The notes below the pieces were generated by a model, which had not been told where the DNA came from, did not search any database, and worked only from the letters and a program-made list of their open reading frames with translations. The translations under genes and the position numbers were made by a program. From Pristionchus mayeri (taxonomy: Eukaryota; Nematoda; Chromadorea; Rhabditida; Neodiplogasteridae), in assembly GCA_036245805.1 (NCBI GenBank), contig BTRK01000006.1, forward strand, positions 5,621,613 through 5,685,612: 64,000 bases of DNA, given 5' to 3'. Positions within the stretch are counted from its first letter, which is position 1. Every line of letters begins with the position of its first letter. This document shows, piece after piece, positions 13,601-25,473 of this stretch.

Positions 13601-16600
13601 CGTCGGACGATTACACGCTCGAGACGACAATGGCCGTTTTCCTGGAGCGGAAGAAACCCGGAAGCGTATTACCTCGAATGGCTTGAGAATGGCTCGAGAA
13701 TTCCTGGGAGAACTGAGAGAAATCGCCGTCTATTCCACTTGGACAAGCAATGATCTCACTGTCTCCAAGACATGCCATCTCTCGCCTACCCTGACTTTAG
13801 AGAGAACGTGTGGAACTACGAGAAGCGGATAATAGAATCTCCTCAATTGGCCTGATATCTCACTCGGTCTAACCGATGAGTGAGCTTGTACAATATGGCT
13901 TGTATGATAAAGACACCTAATACTACTATTTAAACCCTCGACACCCAGCGTGGGCAAGAGAACTTGATGATCTAAGAGATGCACGTGTTGTGAATGCTTG
14001 AATGGACTCTTTTCAAAGGGCTTCTTACCTGATAACACGATAAGTCTCAGATAGCACGACAAGAGTGCACGAAATAAAATCTTCAATCAATTCCGCCTGG
14101 ACGCTTTAGAAAACTAACCCCCGCACCAGGGGCAATATAGAGCCCTCAAAATAAACCGATACTTCCCTGTTTTCATTCACCATGTCGGGAACAGCGAAGC
14201 TCATTCTGATCTAACATTCTGATCGCTCACTTTCGTTCTTCCTCTGAGTTCTCTTCGACAAAACCCACCCCTTCGCTCTCTAACCACAGCAGTTCTCTAG
14301 AGCGGTAAGCAATACAAACTTTTCTTGTCTCCCTCTCCCTTCCCCTCTCCTCTCTCGTCTCTCTCCGCTATTTGACTCACTGAGAACCGAGGAGGTGGAG
14401 TAAGAGTACATAAACTTATCGTCGTGCGCCGCCCTCGCTGTTGTGCCTTCTGAATCAGCCTGTCGACGTCGTTTTCTGAATCCTTTCTCGAAGTTGACGA
14501 CACCGCCTTCTGAATTCACTCCTCGATAATGACGAAGATGTTGCTGTTGATACTTCCATTGCTGCAGGGGATTGGCGCAGTAAGATGCATTCCACTAGAC
14601 TTGAGCAACTCGGGTAGGGTAGATATGAGTTGATATGACCGGTGAATCAGAATTCTTCGGAGAATTACTGATATTATTGACAACTCTTAAAAAAACTGCT
14701 GCTGAAAATTCTAAGGAACTGGTTGATCTTTGATCTCTGTTTCCCTCTCTAATCTCCCTCCAGTTCCAGGTCTCCGTTGACGATTCGCTGCATCCCTTCC
14801 GGGAGGAGATGAAGGATGGGCGAATGCCTTCCGTGGATCGGCCAAAAGTATGAATTAATATGCACGGCATTAGGTTGGATGAAAACTATTGCATCATGAC
14901 GCACTTGATCTATCAAAGGCGGCATCATGGAATAGTTCTCATCCGCCCTATTTGCAAACGATGGAATTGCTAGCAGTAGGTGGAACCATTATGACTTTTG
15001 AGCAGCTTGGGAAGAAATATCTGATAGTATGAGTGTGCGGCGCTATTAGTCCGCCCATAATGACACGTCGTTCTCTGTGATTTATCTTATTTTTATTGTT
15101 GCTCGATCTTCTCCCCCAATCAGCCCCTCCCCTCTCCTATCTAGTAGTAGTAGTGAGATCTAGTGGTCGATCGAGCACGTGTGAGAAGTGAAATGAGGGT
15201 TCTCATCATTCTGCTCGCGCTCGGAGTGCTCGCTCTAGGCCGACGGCGATACTTCAATCCGCGACCGCGGCCCCTCAAGGTTTACTGGTCCGCATTATTG
15301 ATGGTTTCGTCCATTATGCGCGATCATTTTTTCAGAAGTAGCTCTTTCTGGATCAATAAACAACAAAAAATGTCTGTTCTACAGTAATCTTTCAATTCCA
15401 GTCGGGACTACACTGGCCGTCCGCCTCCGGGTCGTTGTACACCTCCTTCCGACGAGCGACTATCGCCACTGACCATGGATTGTGCAGCGAGGTCGGCCGG
15501 TGGGTTACGTTTATTATTTGTCTTTCCATTTTTCATGCTTCACTTTCGCGCAATACCAATCTGACGAATATGGCGCGTAATGATCTGCTTCACTATTTCA
15601 CTCGCCTCTACTCGCAAGCTCGTGACCTTTTGCAGCGATAGTGTGCTGGGAATGTAGACAGTTCTCATCAACGAGCAATAACTCTTTGAAAGTCGTATTG
15701 CAACATAAAATTTTGTGTCCAGCTTCAAAAAAATACTACAGCAAACGCTTACAACATTATGACAATTTGTTGACTCTCTTTCCTCACAATCCCCCGCTCA
15801 GACATTTCCGGTGATCAGCAAAAAAAACGGCGGCGCCACGCTAACGTTTTACCACCGGAAATCTTAGAGTGGTTTGCGGACCACTAGTAATACTAATTCG
15901 AACGCTTGAGACGATCGAAGAATTCTTGTAATTTCAAATACTCTCGTCTTTCTCTGGTCTCTCTCACCTCCACTTTTTCTTTGTGAACGCTGTTCGATTG
16001 AGTGATGTCTCCTAAATCAGCACACTCATATCATCGAGGGGGGAGCGATAGAACACGCTGAGTGAACTGGCTAGGCTTTTAGCGAATGTGTCTAATTCGA
16101 GCCGATCTAGAGAGGAATAGTCATGTGTTGTTTTCCCTCGGTTCTATTTCGATGAGCAACCCTCTCAACAGAACAGTCACACAATGAGTTTTTTTCCAAG
16201 ATTATTGAAAATCCAAAGAAGGACAAAATTATAAAAATCAGGTTGTTCGTTGATATCAGTGCAGTGTGAAACACATCTAAAACGACAAATCACCGCAATG
16301 ACGACAATTATAATTGCAATTAAATAATTAAATGCATAATTATAATTAAATGCATAATTATAATTAAATGCATAATTATAATTAAATGCATCATTGAATC
16401 CCTTTAGCAAACAATAGTGTTCGCATCCCTAATTGTGTTGATTGTATGACATGATAATAATACGAAGATACTACGATGTTTCATTTTTTATCCCCGAAAA
16501 TGCCAAAATCCATTGTCATTCCAGCTTTTCGACTACTATATTTGCTGGGTGAAACATCTTATAAAAATAAATTCCAGTGACGTCATGATGATCGGTGGGA

Positions 16601-19600
16601 ATGCCATCGAAGCCACGATCGCTTCGCTTCTCTGCATCGGTGTGGTCAATCCGCAGTCGAGTGGTCTCGGAGGAGGATTCCTCATGACTCTCTTTAACAA
16701 GTGAGTTTATTATCATCATAATTCTGTTATTTGATACTTTTAATTAAAATTGATAAGCCACAGTGGATTTGCAAATTTGTTGTGGGGCTCTTCGAAAAGT
16801 GGTCGTTGATCCAATCAACTAAAAACTCTCAGGGTTTCTTATGTTTATATTGTGATGTTATTTTGCTGAAGTTACTGCACTATCAGTTGATCTGACTAAC
16901 GGAAATAATCGATGAATTTCCGTTTCGCAAAAATTGCTCAAAACAACAAACAAGTGATCAGTGATTCACTGCTCAAAGATTGTAGATTGAACACCGTTGT
17001 CCGGACTTTTTTTGCCAACAACGGAACCGAATTTATAGGGGAAGTCAAGCGTAAATTTGTTGTCGTCACTGAATGGTGTCAGCATGCAACTTCAAATGTT
17101 CTTTAACTTTCCCCTAGAAATGTTCCCTTATTAATGATAAAGACTCTTATCATTAGGTTGAGCTATCTCGTGCACTGTTTCGCTCTGTCGCTATGCCGGT
17201 GTAACACTCTGCTGACCGCTGCAAGAAATGTGCGAAATTTGCGCGCTATGACGTGAAACTGCCTAAGGGAGCTATACTCACTCGCGGTTCACGATGCGTT
17301 GATTGGGAATTTCGGGGGAGTGAGGAGTCTGAATAGGTGTAATTGTGCTGTGACATCAAGTTCAAGTTATTAGAAAACATTACAATATAATATTGTGATA
17401 TTTTTTATATTTTTTTTTCATGGATGGTGAACAACCATTATCGAAAACAGAGTCTATGAAGTGATAATCTTGGAGTGAAACTCAACTTGTTTGGTTGACT
17501 TCTAATATTTTTTAAAAATATCAATAATCAATCGAATCCACTCAGGACCACTGGTCGCTGCGTGACGATCGATGCGCGCGAGTCGGCGCCCGCTTCTGCC
17601 ACCGAGAATATGTACGTCAAGCATCCCGTCGACTCGTCCTACGGTAAGGATTATCCATTTATTTGACGATATCTCTGGAGCCACCAGATCAGTGAGAATA
17701 TTGTAACATTTTGATATATGAATAAGCAAGTAAACTCAAAATTACCTAACAATCAGTGAAAATTTTTGTGTTATTTGAAAACCAGCTGAAGAATCTACAG
17801 TATCATCTGAATGTTATAATTCCTGATTCAGGCTACCGATCGATCGCCGTTCCCTCGGAGTTGCACGGTTTCTACACGGTATACACGCGTTTCGGCAGTG
17901 GAAAAGTCGCCTGGCGAAGGTGCGCCGTCATTTATTTTTGATTTATTTATTATTTTTAAATTTATTTTTAAATGCATTTATTTAATTTTGCATTGATTCT
18001 CCAAATATATACAACTTAGCAAGTTGTAAACCATCAGTTGTAATCCTTTATAAACCATCACTATTTCAGACTGGTCGAGCCGGCAATGAACCTGGCTGCC
18101 CGCGGTTTCCCCGTCTCCAACAATCTCGCTGAAGTGCTGAAGAAGAAGGAGAAGCACATCATGATCGACGAGCACATGGTGTAAGTCTCCATCGAATATG
18201 AAGTCATTATGTCTAGCTATTGCAACTATTCTTTTAAGCATTTGCGCTTTTCTTTTATCTTGAGACGTTAGGTTTCACACTATTTTCAAATTACATGCTC
18301 GCCAATGTTTATCAATCTCTCGTTGTATTGGGCTTTGAAAAAATATAATGATATGCATATTGATCGACAAGCATGTGGTGTAAGTGAAGATATCAAAGAT
18401 ATTATTTTTAATTAGGTTTATAATTTCGTATTTCTTTTGGAGAAGAAGCGTGTTTTTGAAATATCATAAACAGTTAAAATACGCATTGTTTCTATGAATA
18501 TCGCCTTTCTGAATAATTTTGTATCCGTAAGACCACAGACCACCTTCCAGGAAGGAGTTCGTCAACCCGGCGACTGGCCGAGTTTATGAGGAGGGAGACA
18601 TGATGAGGAGAGAGGCGCTCGCGAAGACGCTCGAGCTGATCGGGAATGATACCGACCCGATTGGGTTGTTCTATCGACGTGAGTTTAATCTAACGATCAA
18701 AGATCAAATATTCGGTTCAAAATTTTTGCTGAAGTATTATTGGACTGTCCTGTCGACGTCAAAGCAGAATATTTTCTTGTTTAATTGAATTGTCTAAACG
18801 GTACCCTCTCTATTGAATTCGTGATTAGGTGCTCGACATCGCGTTTACCTGAAACGCAACTGAATATCGCAATGTGCATAGATTTTGATTAGAAAACATA
18901 TTTTAAAGAAAGCTTCGTATATTCGTATGTTTAATAATCTTTAATAATTTAATAATCACATATTTTTAATGATACAATCCAGACGGCATGGCCCAATCGA
19001 TCGCCGCCGAGTTCCACAAGAACGGCGCCCACGTGACCGCCCATGATCTGTCCGAGTACCAGACGGTGATCGAGGAGACCCCGCTGGTAGGTTATTAGTG
19101 CCGGATTCGGGTTCAGTTATGGTACCGGACAATGGTAGTTTGTGGTAAGGCAATACTTATGCCAATTTTGCCAAATTACACTGACCAAAATGTGAAATGT
19201 GAATTTATTACTGTTCTTTTCTCGTTACGTTTAGGCTTCACACCGTCGTGAAATTATACATTTTTCGAAAAACTACCATTGTCCGGGGTTGATCAATTTT
19301 GGTGCAGCTTTCTTTTTTTTAAGAAAAAGTCGTATTCATTTCGCGACCCCATGGTATTAAGCCACGTGCAAGACAAACGCTCATTTTGAGCTCATTTTCA
19401 AATTCCGATACTAACGAATTTCCTTTTACGAGGAAATTTAGCTTAGTCTTAGGCTTCAAACTGGTGATATCATTTATATTTCCACTAACAATTGGCTGAA
19501 TTGTTAGTGTTTTGGCTTTCTTTCTCTTCAGGATTTAGGTTTCACACTACTTTAAAATAACGAATTTCAGAAGTTGATCAATAGATTGGGTGTGAATGGT

Positions 19601-22600
19601 GGAAAAAATCTGAGAAAAACATAATTTACCAGGTGGTCTCTAATTTGCTGACACTAGAGATGTCCGGAAAGTTCGTATAATGCTTCGGAAAAAAGTCAGT
19701 TCGCGATCAAATGCAGTGATTGCGCAATCTGTTTGTCAACAATGTATTGCATCATTCTGACGTTGAGTAGTGAGAGGATTTAATCAGTCACCTAGTTGCT
19801 ACATTGATTCTTGTGATGGACTCCCATCTCTACCTCGGAGCAGTTTTACTTCATTACTACCGTCTTAGCCGATCCGTGAAGGAGGCCCACTCTGCCCTGG
19901 CCCAGTCGGAAGGAGCTGACGCCCCCTCCATACCCTTCTGCTATAAGTGGTTCTCCCGCTTCAAGAAAGGGGAATTTGGTCTCGATGATCAACCCCGCTC
20001 TGGACGCCCTCCCTCCCTCGATCAGCCTCTCGTTCTCCGCACACTGAAGCGCAAGCCCATGGCCAGTGTGCGTGAGTTGAAGAAGGATACTGGTACTCCC
20101 AGATCAACAGTGTCCGATATCCTCCATCGATCTGGGAAGAAGCCGAAACTCCCACAAGTGATTCCCCATGACCTCTCCCCCGAACAGCTGAAAAATCGTG
20201 TTCAAGTCTGTCGGGAATTACTCCATCGTAGATCCAATCTTCGATGGGCCAATTCCATCATCGCTACAGATGAGAAGTGGATCATGTACGATAACCCTGT
20301 GAGGAGACTGCAATGGGTGGATGCAGATGAGAAGCCCACGCCCATCCCGAAGAAGGAAGAGCACGGAAAGAAGGAACTCCTCCGCTTCTTCTTCTCAGTG
20401 CTCGGTCCCATTTACTGGGAGATCCTCGCCCCTGGCACCAGCATCAATGCCGACCTCTTCTCTGAACAACTGGAAGATGTCGCGATCAGAGTCCCTCCCA
20501 GACTCCTGAACCAGGGCAAAATTCTTCTTCTGATGGACAATGCTCGCCCACATCGAGCGAAGATGACCCAGAAGAAAATGGACGAGCTGAAGATCGAGAG
20601 GATTCCCCATCCACCGTATTCCCCGGATCTCTCCCCATGCGACTACCACTGCTTCCGCTCTCTCTCTGACTTCTGCAAAGGAAATAAGTTCAAAAATCGA
20701 GATGAAGTTGTGAGGGCTTTCGTGAACTGGGCGGTCTCGAAGAAACCCGCATTCTGGAAGAGAGGAATCGAGACCCTGCCCAATCGCTGGAGGGAGGTAG
20801 TGAGAAAGAAGGGGGCATACATTGGTCACTGAGAATTGTAAAGCATTGAATAAAAAATAAAAACAAAAAATTATACGAACTTTCCGGACACCCCAATAAA
20901 AAGGTAATTTCCCAGTTGGTGGAGGATCTCGCGGGTAGTCTCTCTATGCGATTTCCTTTTCATTAGATATTAGGTTTCATTGCAAGTTTAAATGACGAAT
21001 TGCAAGGGTTGATTAATGATGACGAGTCTGTCGGCGAAAAAAAAGAAACAACTCTAATACGTTTTCTCCCAGGTGGTGGAGGATCTCCCGGGTGGTCTCT
21101 CCATGTGTCTCGCTTTCTCATTAGATATTTAGGTTTCACTGTATCTTTATCTGACGAGTTGCAATGGTTGATTAATGATGACGAGTCTGGTAGTATAAAA
21201 AACAAAAAACAAATATAAGAGCACCATATTTCCAGGTAGTCGAGGATCTCCCGGGTGGTCTCTCAAATTTTTCTATTGATTTCGCATTAAATTTTGGATT
21301 CAGTGTATTTCAAAATCGAGGATGTTGGTCCGAAACAATCTCATACATTCTCTCCCAGGTGGTGGAGGACCTCCCGGGTGGTCTCTCCATGTGCGGTCCT
21401 CCTCCTCCCTCTTCGTTCGTCGTCATGCAAGCAATCGTCCGCACTATGGCTCGTAAGTCGGCGCTAAAACTAGGAAGTTTAGAGTTCTTCGTTTTAGCCA
21501 GTTTCATACATCCTATTATACGAAGTTGTTCTAATAACCGCAAGTCTGCGCTAGAACGAAGAAGTGTAAAGAAACTTTCTGGATTTATCAACGCCGTGAT
21601 AAACACGGAAAGTTTGCAGGTTTCTACAACGGTACTCAGGCGAAGAACCTGGACGATCCTCTGATCTACCATCGATTGATCGAGACGATGAAGTTCGCGT
21701 ACGCTCAAAGGACGAAGTTGGGAGACACGCGATTCGTACAGCCCGCGCAGGAGCTGGTCACGAAGATGCTCACACCGTAAGTTTGCGATTCAGTCTGGTG
21801 TTGGGGTACGATAGCTCGTCAGTTTGCGATTACTTCCGGGGTTTGGTACGGTAACTTGGGACCGGGAAATATTTCCGGGTGCTGGAAATTAACGGAAATT
21901 GACAGAAATAAGGAGACAAAATTATCAATTTTCAGCAATTTCATCTCTACGATCGTCGCAAAGATCAAAGATCACGCTCTCCCGATGGAGGATTACGTCG
22001 AAATTCCGATGAGCATGCCGGAGGATCACGGAACGAGTCATGTGAGTCGCGAGTGGTCTTTGATCGTTTATCTGTAAATGTATAATAGTAATCACGTGAG
22101 CGTGTAGTCGTTGATCTGCAATCGACACAATTATCTATGAGTTTAAATTTTCCCGGGTATTTAAATTGCGAATTACATCATTTTCGAAAATCGAATGAAA
22201 ATTCAGGTCTCCGCCATCGACGAAGAGGGCAACGCCGTTTCCTGCACTTCTACAGGTAGTTTATTGTCTTTTTCTTTTTCTTCAAACCAGACCGGTATTT
22301 TCACTTATGTTTCTGTAAATTGTGGCCACTGCGTTCGGATTTCGATGAGACTGTTATATTTGAGGAAAAGAAAATAATAAAAATTAGTGATTGATCACTG
22401 ATCTCTCTAGTCAGTCAACTTTTCTGTGCGTAAATATCACTAGCGATGGCTTTTCAAGAACTGACTCCGTTCATTCTGATTCCTCCCACACTCGTTTGTT
22501 CGGCGAGAGAGCACGTGTAATGGGCGATATACTTTTTCGCTATGCCGTCGCTACCTTACACTCTTAACCAAAGACTGAACCAATTCATCATTTGTGTTTC

Positions 22601-24744
22601 ACGAGCGTTGTAAATTGCGATGATTGAAATCATGATTCAATGATGCTGAGCTTGCACTTCTAAAAAAAACTAATTATCATTAATATAACTTCGTATTTGT
22701 AGTCAATCAACTGCTCGGCTCGATGAAGATCTCTCCCACTCTCGGTATGGATCTTTTATTTATTGATCACTTTTTATGAAAAAAAGTGGGTGCTTCGGCA
22801 TGTACGGAATCATCGATAATGAGTATTGGAGAAGGAGGGGAGCGTGTAAGGGTGAAACACTTGGGTGAAGTCGATATTTAAAGGCATCATCTGGAACGAC
22901 GAGATGGACGACTTCTCCACTCCCGGGCAGGCGAATCTCTTCGGTGAGCGGAGTTGATCTTTGATACTTTGTAAACTGTAATAAGCCAATCATTTCTGTA
23001 TCATTAATGGGCAAATAATGACATATATCAATCAATGCAATCAGAAGGACGCACATGGCAGGTTGAAGATGTTATGATATTTAATCTTCGAAGTTTTTTT
23101 CTCTCTCAGGTTTCGCTCCCTCCGAGACGAATTTCATCTCTCCTCACAAGCGACCCATGAGCAGCATGAGTCCCACCATCATTTACTCTAAGGACGGAGA
23201 GGTGAGGGAACTGATCTTTGTAGTCTGTAGTTTGATCGAATCATTCATGAGACCATGCTGATCTCAACCGCCTTTTTACTGACATTTATCTTTTCTTCAT
23301 TTTGCCTCATATATCGCCGATGAGAAACCGTAGCTTGTGCCCATGTACCATGACCTTTGATCTCAATAATTTGATATTTGATATCTTATATCTTCAGGTC
23401 AAGATGGTGTCCGGCGCTGCTGGCGGTTCCTTCATCATTTCCTCCGTCGCTCAGGCAATCATTCAGACCCTTCTCTTCAATAGAACAGTCAAGGTTGGTG
23501 TTGATTTGGCATATTCTCAGCATTTGCTATACTATTGATTGCATAAGTAAACGCTGAATTATCACCCTGTAAGTTGATCTCTGATCGTTATCTGCGATTA
23601 GTGCTATACTATTCACTAATCGCAGATTATTTAAACGTTAATAATAATGCGTATGTAATTGCGACATCCCTACAATGTAATATTAGAAGTGTGATATCTG
23701 TCCCCTCTACAGGAGTCCCTGGACGCGCCCCGCTTCCACCACCAGTACCTTCCACACAAGTGCGACTACGAGTACACTGTGCCCAAGGTGAGTTATTCCG
23801 ATACTGTAATTATTAAAATTTTATGAACCTGACTTAAAGAAGGAGTAACACGAAAAATTAGTTCAATTAGCGACTATGTGTATGTAATAGAAGCCGGCAG
23901 CCCGATAATGAATCACTTTATCCGAAGTTTTGCAGACAGCTCTGAGGCTATTTACATACGCGCAAAGTTCATTGACAGCGCAGGGTTGTGGCCAGTTCGT
24001 TTGTGTTTCACTTGCTCTTCATAATTTTTCCTCATTCTTGGGGTAATTTGGCTACAGTTTCCAATTGCGAGAGCAATAGCTTCGTGGTGGGACTCCCTAG
24101 CATTCATTCTTTAAAGAAAGAAGGGGTAACACGAATGGATGCTAGGGAGTCCCACCACGAAGATATTGCTCTCGCAATTGGAAACTGTAGCGAATTTACC
24201 ACGAAAAAGAGGCGAAAATTATGTAGAGTTAGTGAAACATAAACGAGCTAGCCACAACCCTGCACCGTCAATGAACTTTGCGCGTAAGTAAATAGCCTCA
24301 GAGATGTCTGCGAAACTTCGGATAAAGTGATTCATGATCGGGCTGCCGGCTTCTATTACACACACATAGTTGCTAATTAAACTAATTTTTCGTGTTACTC
24401 CTTCTTTAATTCTTATCTGGCGTCCGACTGCCTGTCGCAGTACCGTAACCAGCATTTCCTAATTAATCGCCAACTGACTTTATTCCTAACCTTCCTACCG
24501 TATTAAGGAGATAATCGAGGCGTTGCGTACTCGCTATCAGCAGAATATGACTGAAGTCACCAAGATCGCCTCCGTTGTGCAATCACTTCAGGTTTGTAGT
24601 TTGATCTTTGATCTGCGTAGTTTGATCTTTTATTCGTGTAGTTTGATCTCTGATCCCTGACCTCTCCAGGTGAGCGATGACGGCTACATCCACGGTAATT
24701 CGGACTGGCGGCGGAAGACCTCCACGTATCCCGCTGGATTCTAG
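8864..24744 (+). CDS. Gamma-glutamyltranspeptidase, multi-exon, complete
   Basis: Gamma-glutamyltranspeptidase removes or transfers the gamma-glutamyl group of glutathione and related peptides outside the cell. Shared exons: 15402-15499, 16578-16700, 17546-17643, 17832-17919, 18070-18180, 18551-18678, 18983-19086, 21359-21452, 21620-21776, 21936-22041, 22207-22255, 22703-22744, 22884-22943, 23110-23201, 23398-23493, 23713-23787, 24508-24591, 24670-24744. Splice phases agree and the longest form sums to 626 residues. Visible family motifs: SSGLGGGF near the start of the large subunit; HGTSH, whose Thr is the autoprocessing site and nucleophile, at the 22041/22207 exon junction; STVNQLLGS, NDEMDDFS, MSSMSPTII and GAAGGSF in the small subunit. 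All expected landmarks are present, so the enzyme is probably active. Three alternative N-termini are described separately. Confidence 0.93.
10622..14528. other. Long intron of GGT form A; no separate gene recognised
   Basis: Holds a 155-codon open frame at 11248-11715 that is AT-rich, resembles nothing known and is probably chance. There are CT/GA palindromes at about 12060-12130 and 13530-13610. A degenerate tandem repeat at 12620-13080 has units beginning CCACAGTGCAAA or CCACAGTACAA and containing CAGTTTCCAA, about 170-190 bp apart (near 12627, 12817, 12988). Promoters for forms B and C must lie in its 3' part, but no TATA box stands out. Confidence 0.45.
14529..14847 (+). CDS. GGT alternative N-terminus B: signal-peptide-like exons
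   Basis: Exon 14529-14579 encodes MTKMLLLILPLLQGIGA, a typical secretion signal, and ends GCA|GTAAGA in phase 0. Exon 14764-14847, after CTCCAG, encodes FQVSVDDSLHPFREEM through SVDRPK and ends AAA|GTATGA in phase 0, so it can join the common exon at 15402. The predicted form is about 604 residues. The two exons could also be an unrelated small gene, but matching phases and position favour an alternative start. Confidence 0.6.
14873..14948. repeat. MITE-like repeat (CTATCAAAGGCGGCATCATG)
   Basis: A palindromic-ended sequence starting GGATGAAAAC and ending GTTCTCATCC, with CTATCAAAGGCGGCATCATG inside. A clear relative lies at 45602-45677, starting GGATGAGATC and ending GTGCTCATCC with TATCAAAGGCGGCATGACG inside. 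Two dispersed copies with matching ends suggest a small transposon family. Confidence 0.6.
15193..15279 (+). CDS. GGT alternative N-terminus C: short signal-peptide-like exon
   Basis: ATG at 15193 begins MRVLIILLALGVLALG, a hydrophobic signal, then an Arg/Pro-rich stretch RRRYFNPRPRPLK. It ends AAG|GTTTAC in phase 0 just 122 bases before the common exon at 15402. The resulting protein would be about 588 residues. Tissue-specific promoters for A, B and C are an inference. Confidence 0.7.
16316..16392 (+). repeat. Minisatellite, 18-bp unit ATAATTATAATTAAATGC, about 4 units
   Basis: The unit is repeated head to tail with almost no change, inside the GGT intron 15500-16577. It also creates a repetitive YNYAFN reading on the minus strand that is not a gene. 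Confidence 0.85.
19656..20896 (+). mobile_element. Mariner transposon, apparently complete
   Basis: Inverted ends TGTCCGGAAAGTTCGTATAA (19661-19680) and its exact reverse complement (20871-20890) flank one uninterrupted transposase gene. TA dinucleotides lie just outside both ends (19655-19656 and 20897-20898), though the bases between TA and the matching 20-mer differ in number, so the exact termini are uncertain. It sits in the GGT intron 19087-21358 in the same orientation. Its left end interrupts one of the partial exon copies described at 20908. Confidence 0.9.
19804..20832 (+). CDS. Mariner transposase, D,D34D type
   Basis: A 342-codon frame without stops cuts and pastes the element. 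Its N-terminal half carries a helix-turn-helix region (around CYKWFSRFKKGEF and DDQPRSGRP, residues 40-75) for binding the ends. The catalytic part shows TDEKW, MDNARPH and YSPDLSPCDYH. I count 34 residues between the second and third catalytic aspartates, the mariner signature. A possible polyadenylation signal AATAAA is at 20849. An intact frame and identical 20-bp ends suggest recent insertion and possible activity. Confidence 0.92.
   Translation: MILVMDSHLYLGAVLLHYYRLSRSVKEAHSALAQSEGADAPSIPFCYKWFSRFKKGEFGLDDQPRSGRPPSLDQPLVLRTLKRKPMASVRELKKDTGTPRSTVSDILHRSGKKPKLPQVIPHDLSPEQLKNRVQVCRELLHRRSNLRWANSIIATDEKWIMYDNPVRRLQWVDADEKPTPIPKKEEHGKKELLRFFFSVLGPIYWEILAPGTSINADLFSEQLEDVAIRVPPRLLNQGKILLLMDNARPHRAKMTQKKMDELKIERIPHPPYSPDLSPCDYHCFRSLSDFCKGNKFKNRDEVVRAFVNWAVSKKPAFWKRGIETLPNRWREVVRKKGAYIGH
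20908..21282 (+). repeat. Tandem partial copies of a GGT exon start
   Basis: Units of about 160 bp repeat the 3' splice site and the first 30-45 bases of the real exon at 21359. The signature GGTGGAGGATCTC then CCGGGTGGTCTC appears at about 20913, 21071 and 21235, and once correctly at 21359. A cut-down version (CCAGGTGGTCTC) lies at 19629-19640, beside the mariner. Each copy has its own CCCAG/CCAG acceptor and could read VVEDLPGGLS before losing the rest of the exon. The shared intron part contains GGTTGATTAATGATGACGAG. Confidence 0.85.
23838..24405. mobile_element. 568-bp foldback element flanked by TTAA
   Basis: Two arms of about 280 bp are near-perfect inverted copies from end to end. 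The ends read AGAAGGAGTAACACGAAAAA and its reverse complement, flanked by TTAA on both sides (23834-23837 and 24406-24409). The centre near 24120 contains another terminus-like AAGAAGGGGTAACACG. A TTAA target fits piggyBac or Kolobok elements. It lies in the GGT intron 23788-24507 and has no coding capacity. Confidence 0.85.
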
Positions 24745-25473
24745 AGAGATCGTCCCTGATCTACTGCCCCTGATCCTTGCCTAGTGCTGTAGCCCCGCCC
24801 CGTATTGATCGATCTGATCCCTCCCGCTATTACTACTGCGAGTGTCTAGTCCTGTCCCCCACTGCAATCAAATTCATTCACACTTCTGCTCCCCAAATTC
24901 GAAAAAGAAAGCTTTTCTCCCCATTCGCAATACGAGTCCGCACCCTCACAAGTTCCGTTGCTTAAGCACACATTCCTAACTTAGCGGTCCTTAAGCGCTT
25001 AAGTACTCTTAGCCTTAAGTCATAGCACGCGCGTAACCTAAGTCGATTGCTCCAATGTTAGATACACCATCGACACCTAACCGATGTCTCTACACGAAAT
25101 GTGTAGAGGCGCTCACGGATGCCCCAATCCCGTTTCTGTTCATAATCATGTGCAAATATTTAGCGAACTAATAAAGAATTGTAAAACGATGTCACTGGTA
25201 TCATGTGCAGTATGGTTGACGAAATATACAGAAACTAAAAAAAATGCAGCCTCCCTTCTGCATCAATCACACTCAATCAAACAACAAAACGGTTTTATGA
25301 TCATTATTTTTGACGTATGCACAAAGTTCGCTAGTTTTTCACTGTGAGCATAGTATTTCATTACCCATTCTGATCAACAAGTCATTTCGGTTTATAAAAA
25401 CAACGCAACAACAACGGGAAGATCGAAACAACATGATTATTAATTTCGAAAGTGACTCCCTCCTCTTCTCTCA
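24745..25473 (+). other. GGT 3' region and gap to the convergent lectin gene
   Basis: Follows the GGT stop codon. AATAAA at 25170-25175 is a possible polyadenylation signal about 425 bases after the stop; a 3' UTR of that length is plausible but unproven. A run of CTTAAG-type motifs lies at 24960-25030. No other gene is seen before the convergent lectin gene begins at 25474. Confidence 0.5.

Noticed and set aside
13452..13832. 126-codon open frame on the plus strand
   Set aside because: It runs across a GAGAGAG palindrome and has no family resemblance. Repeat-derived.
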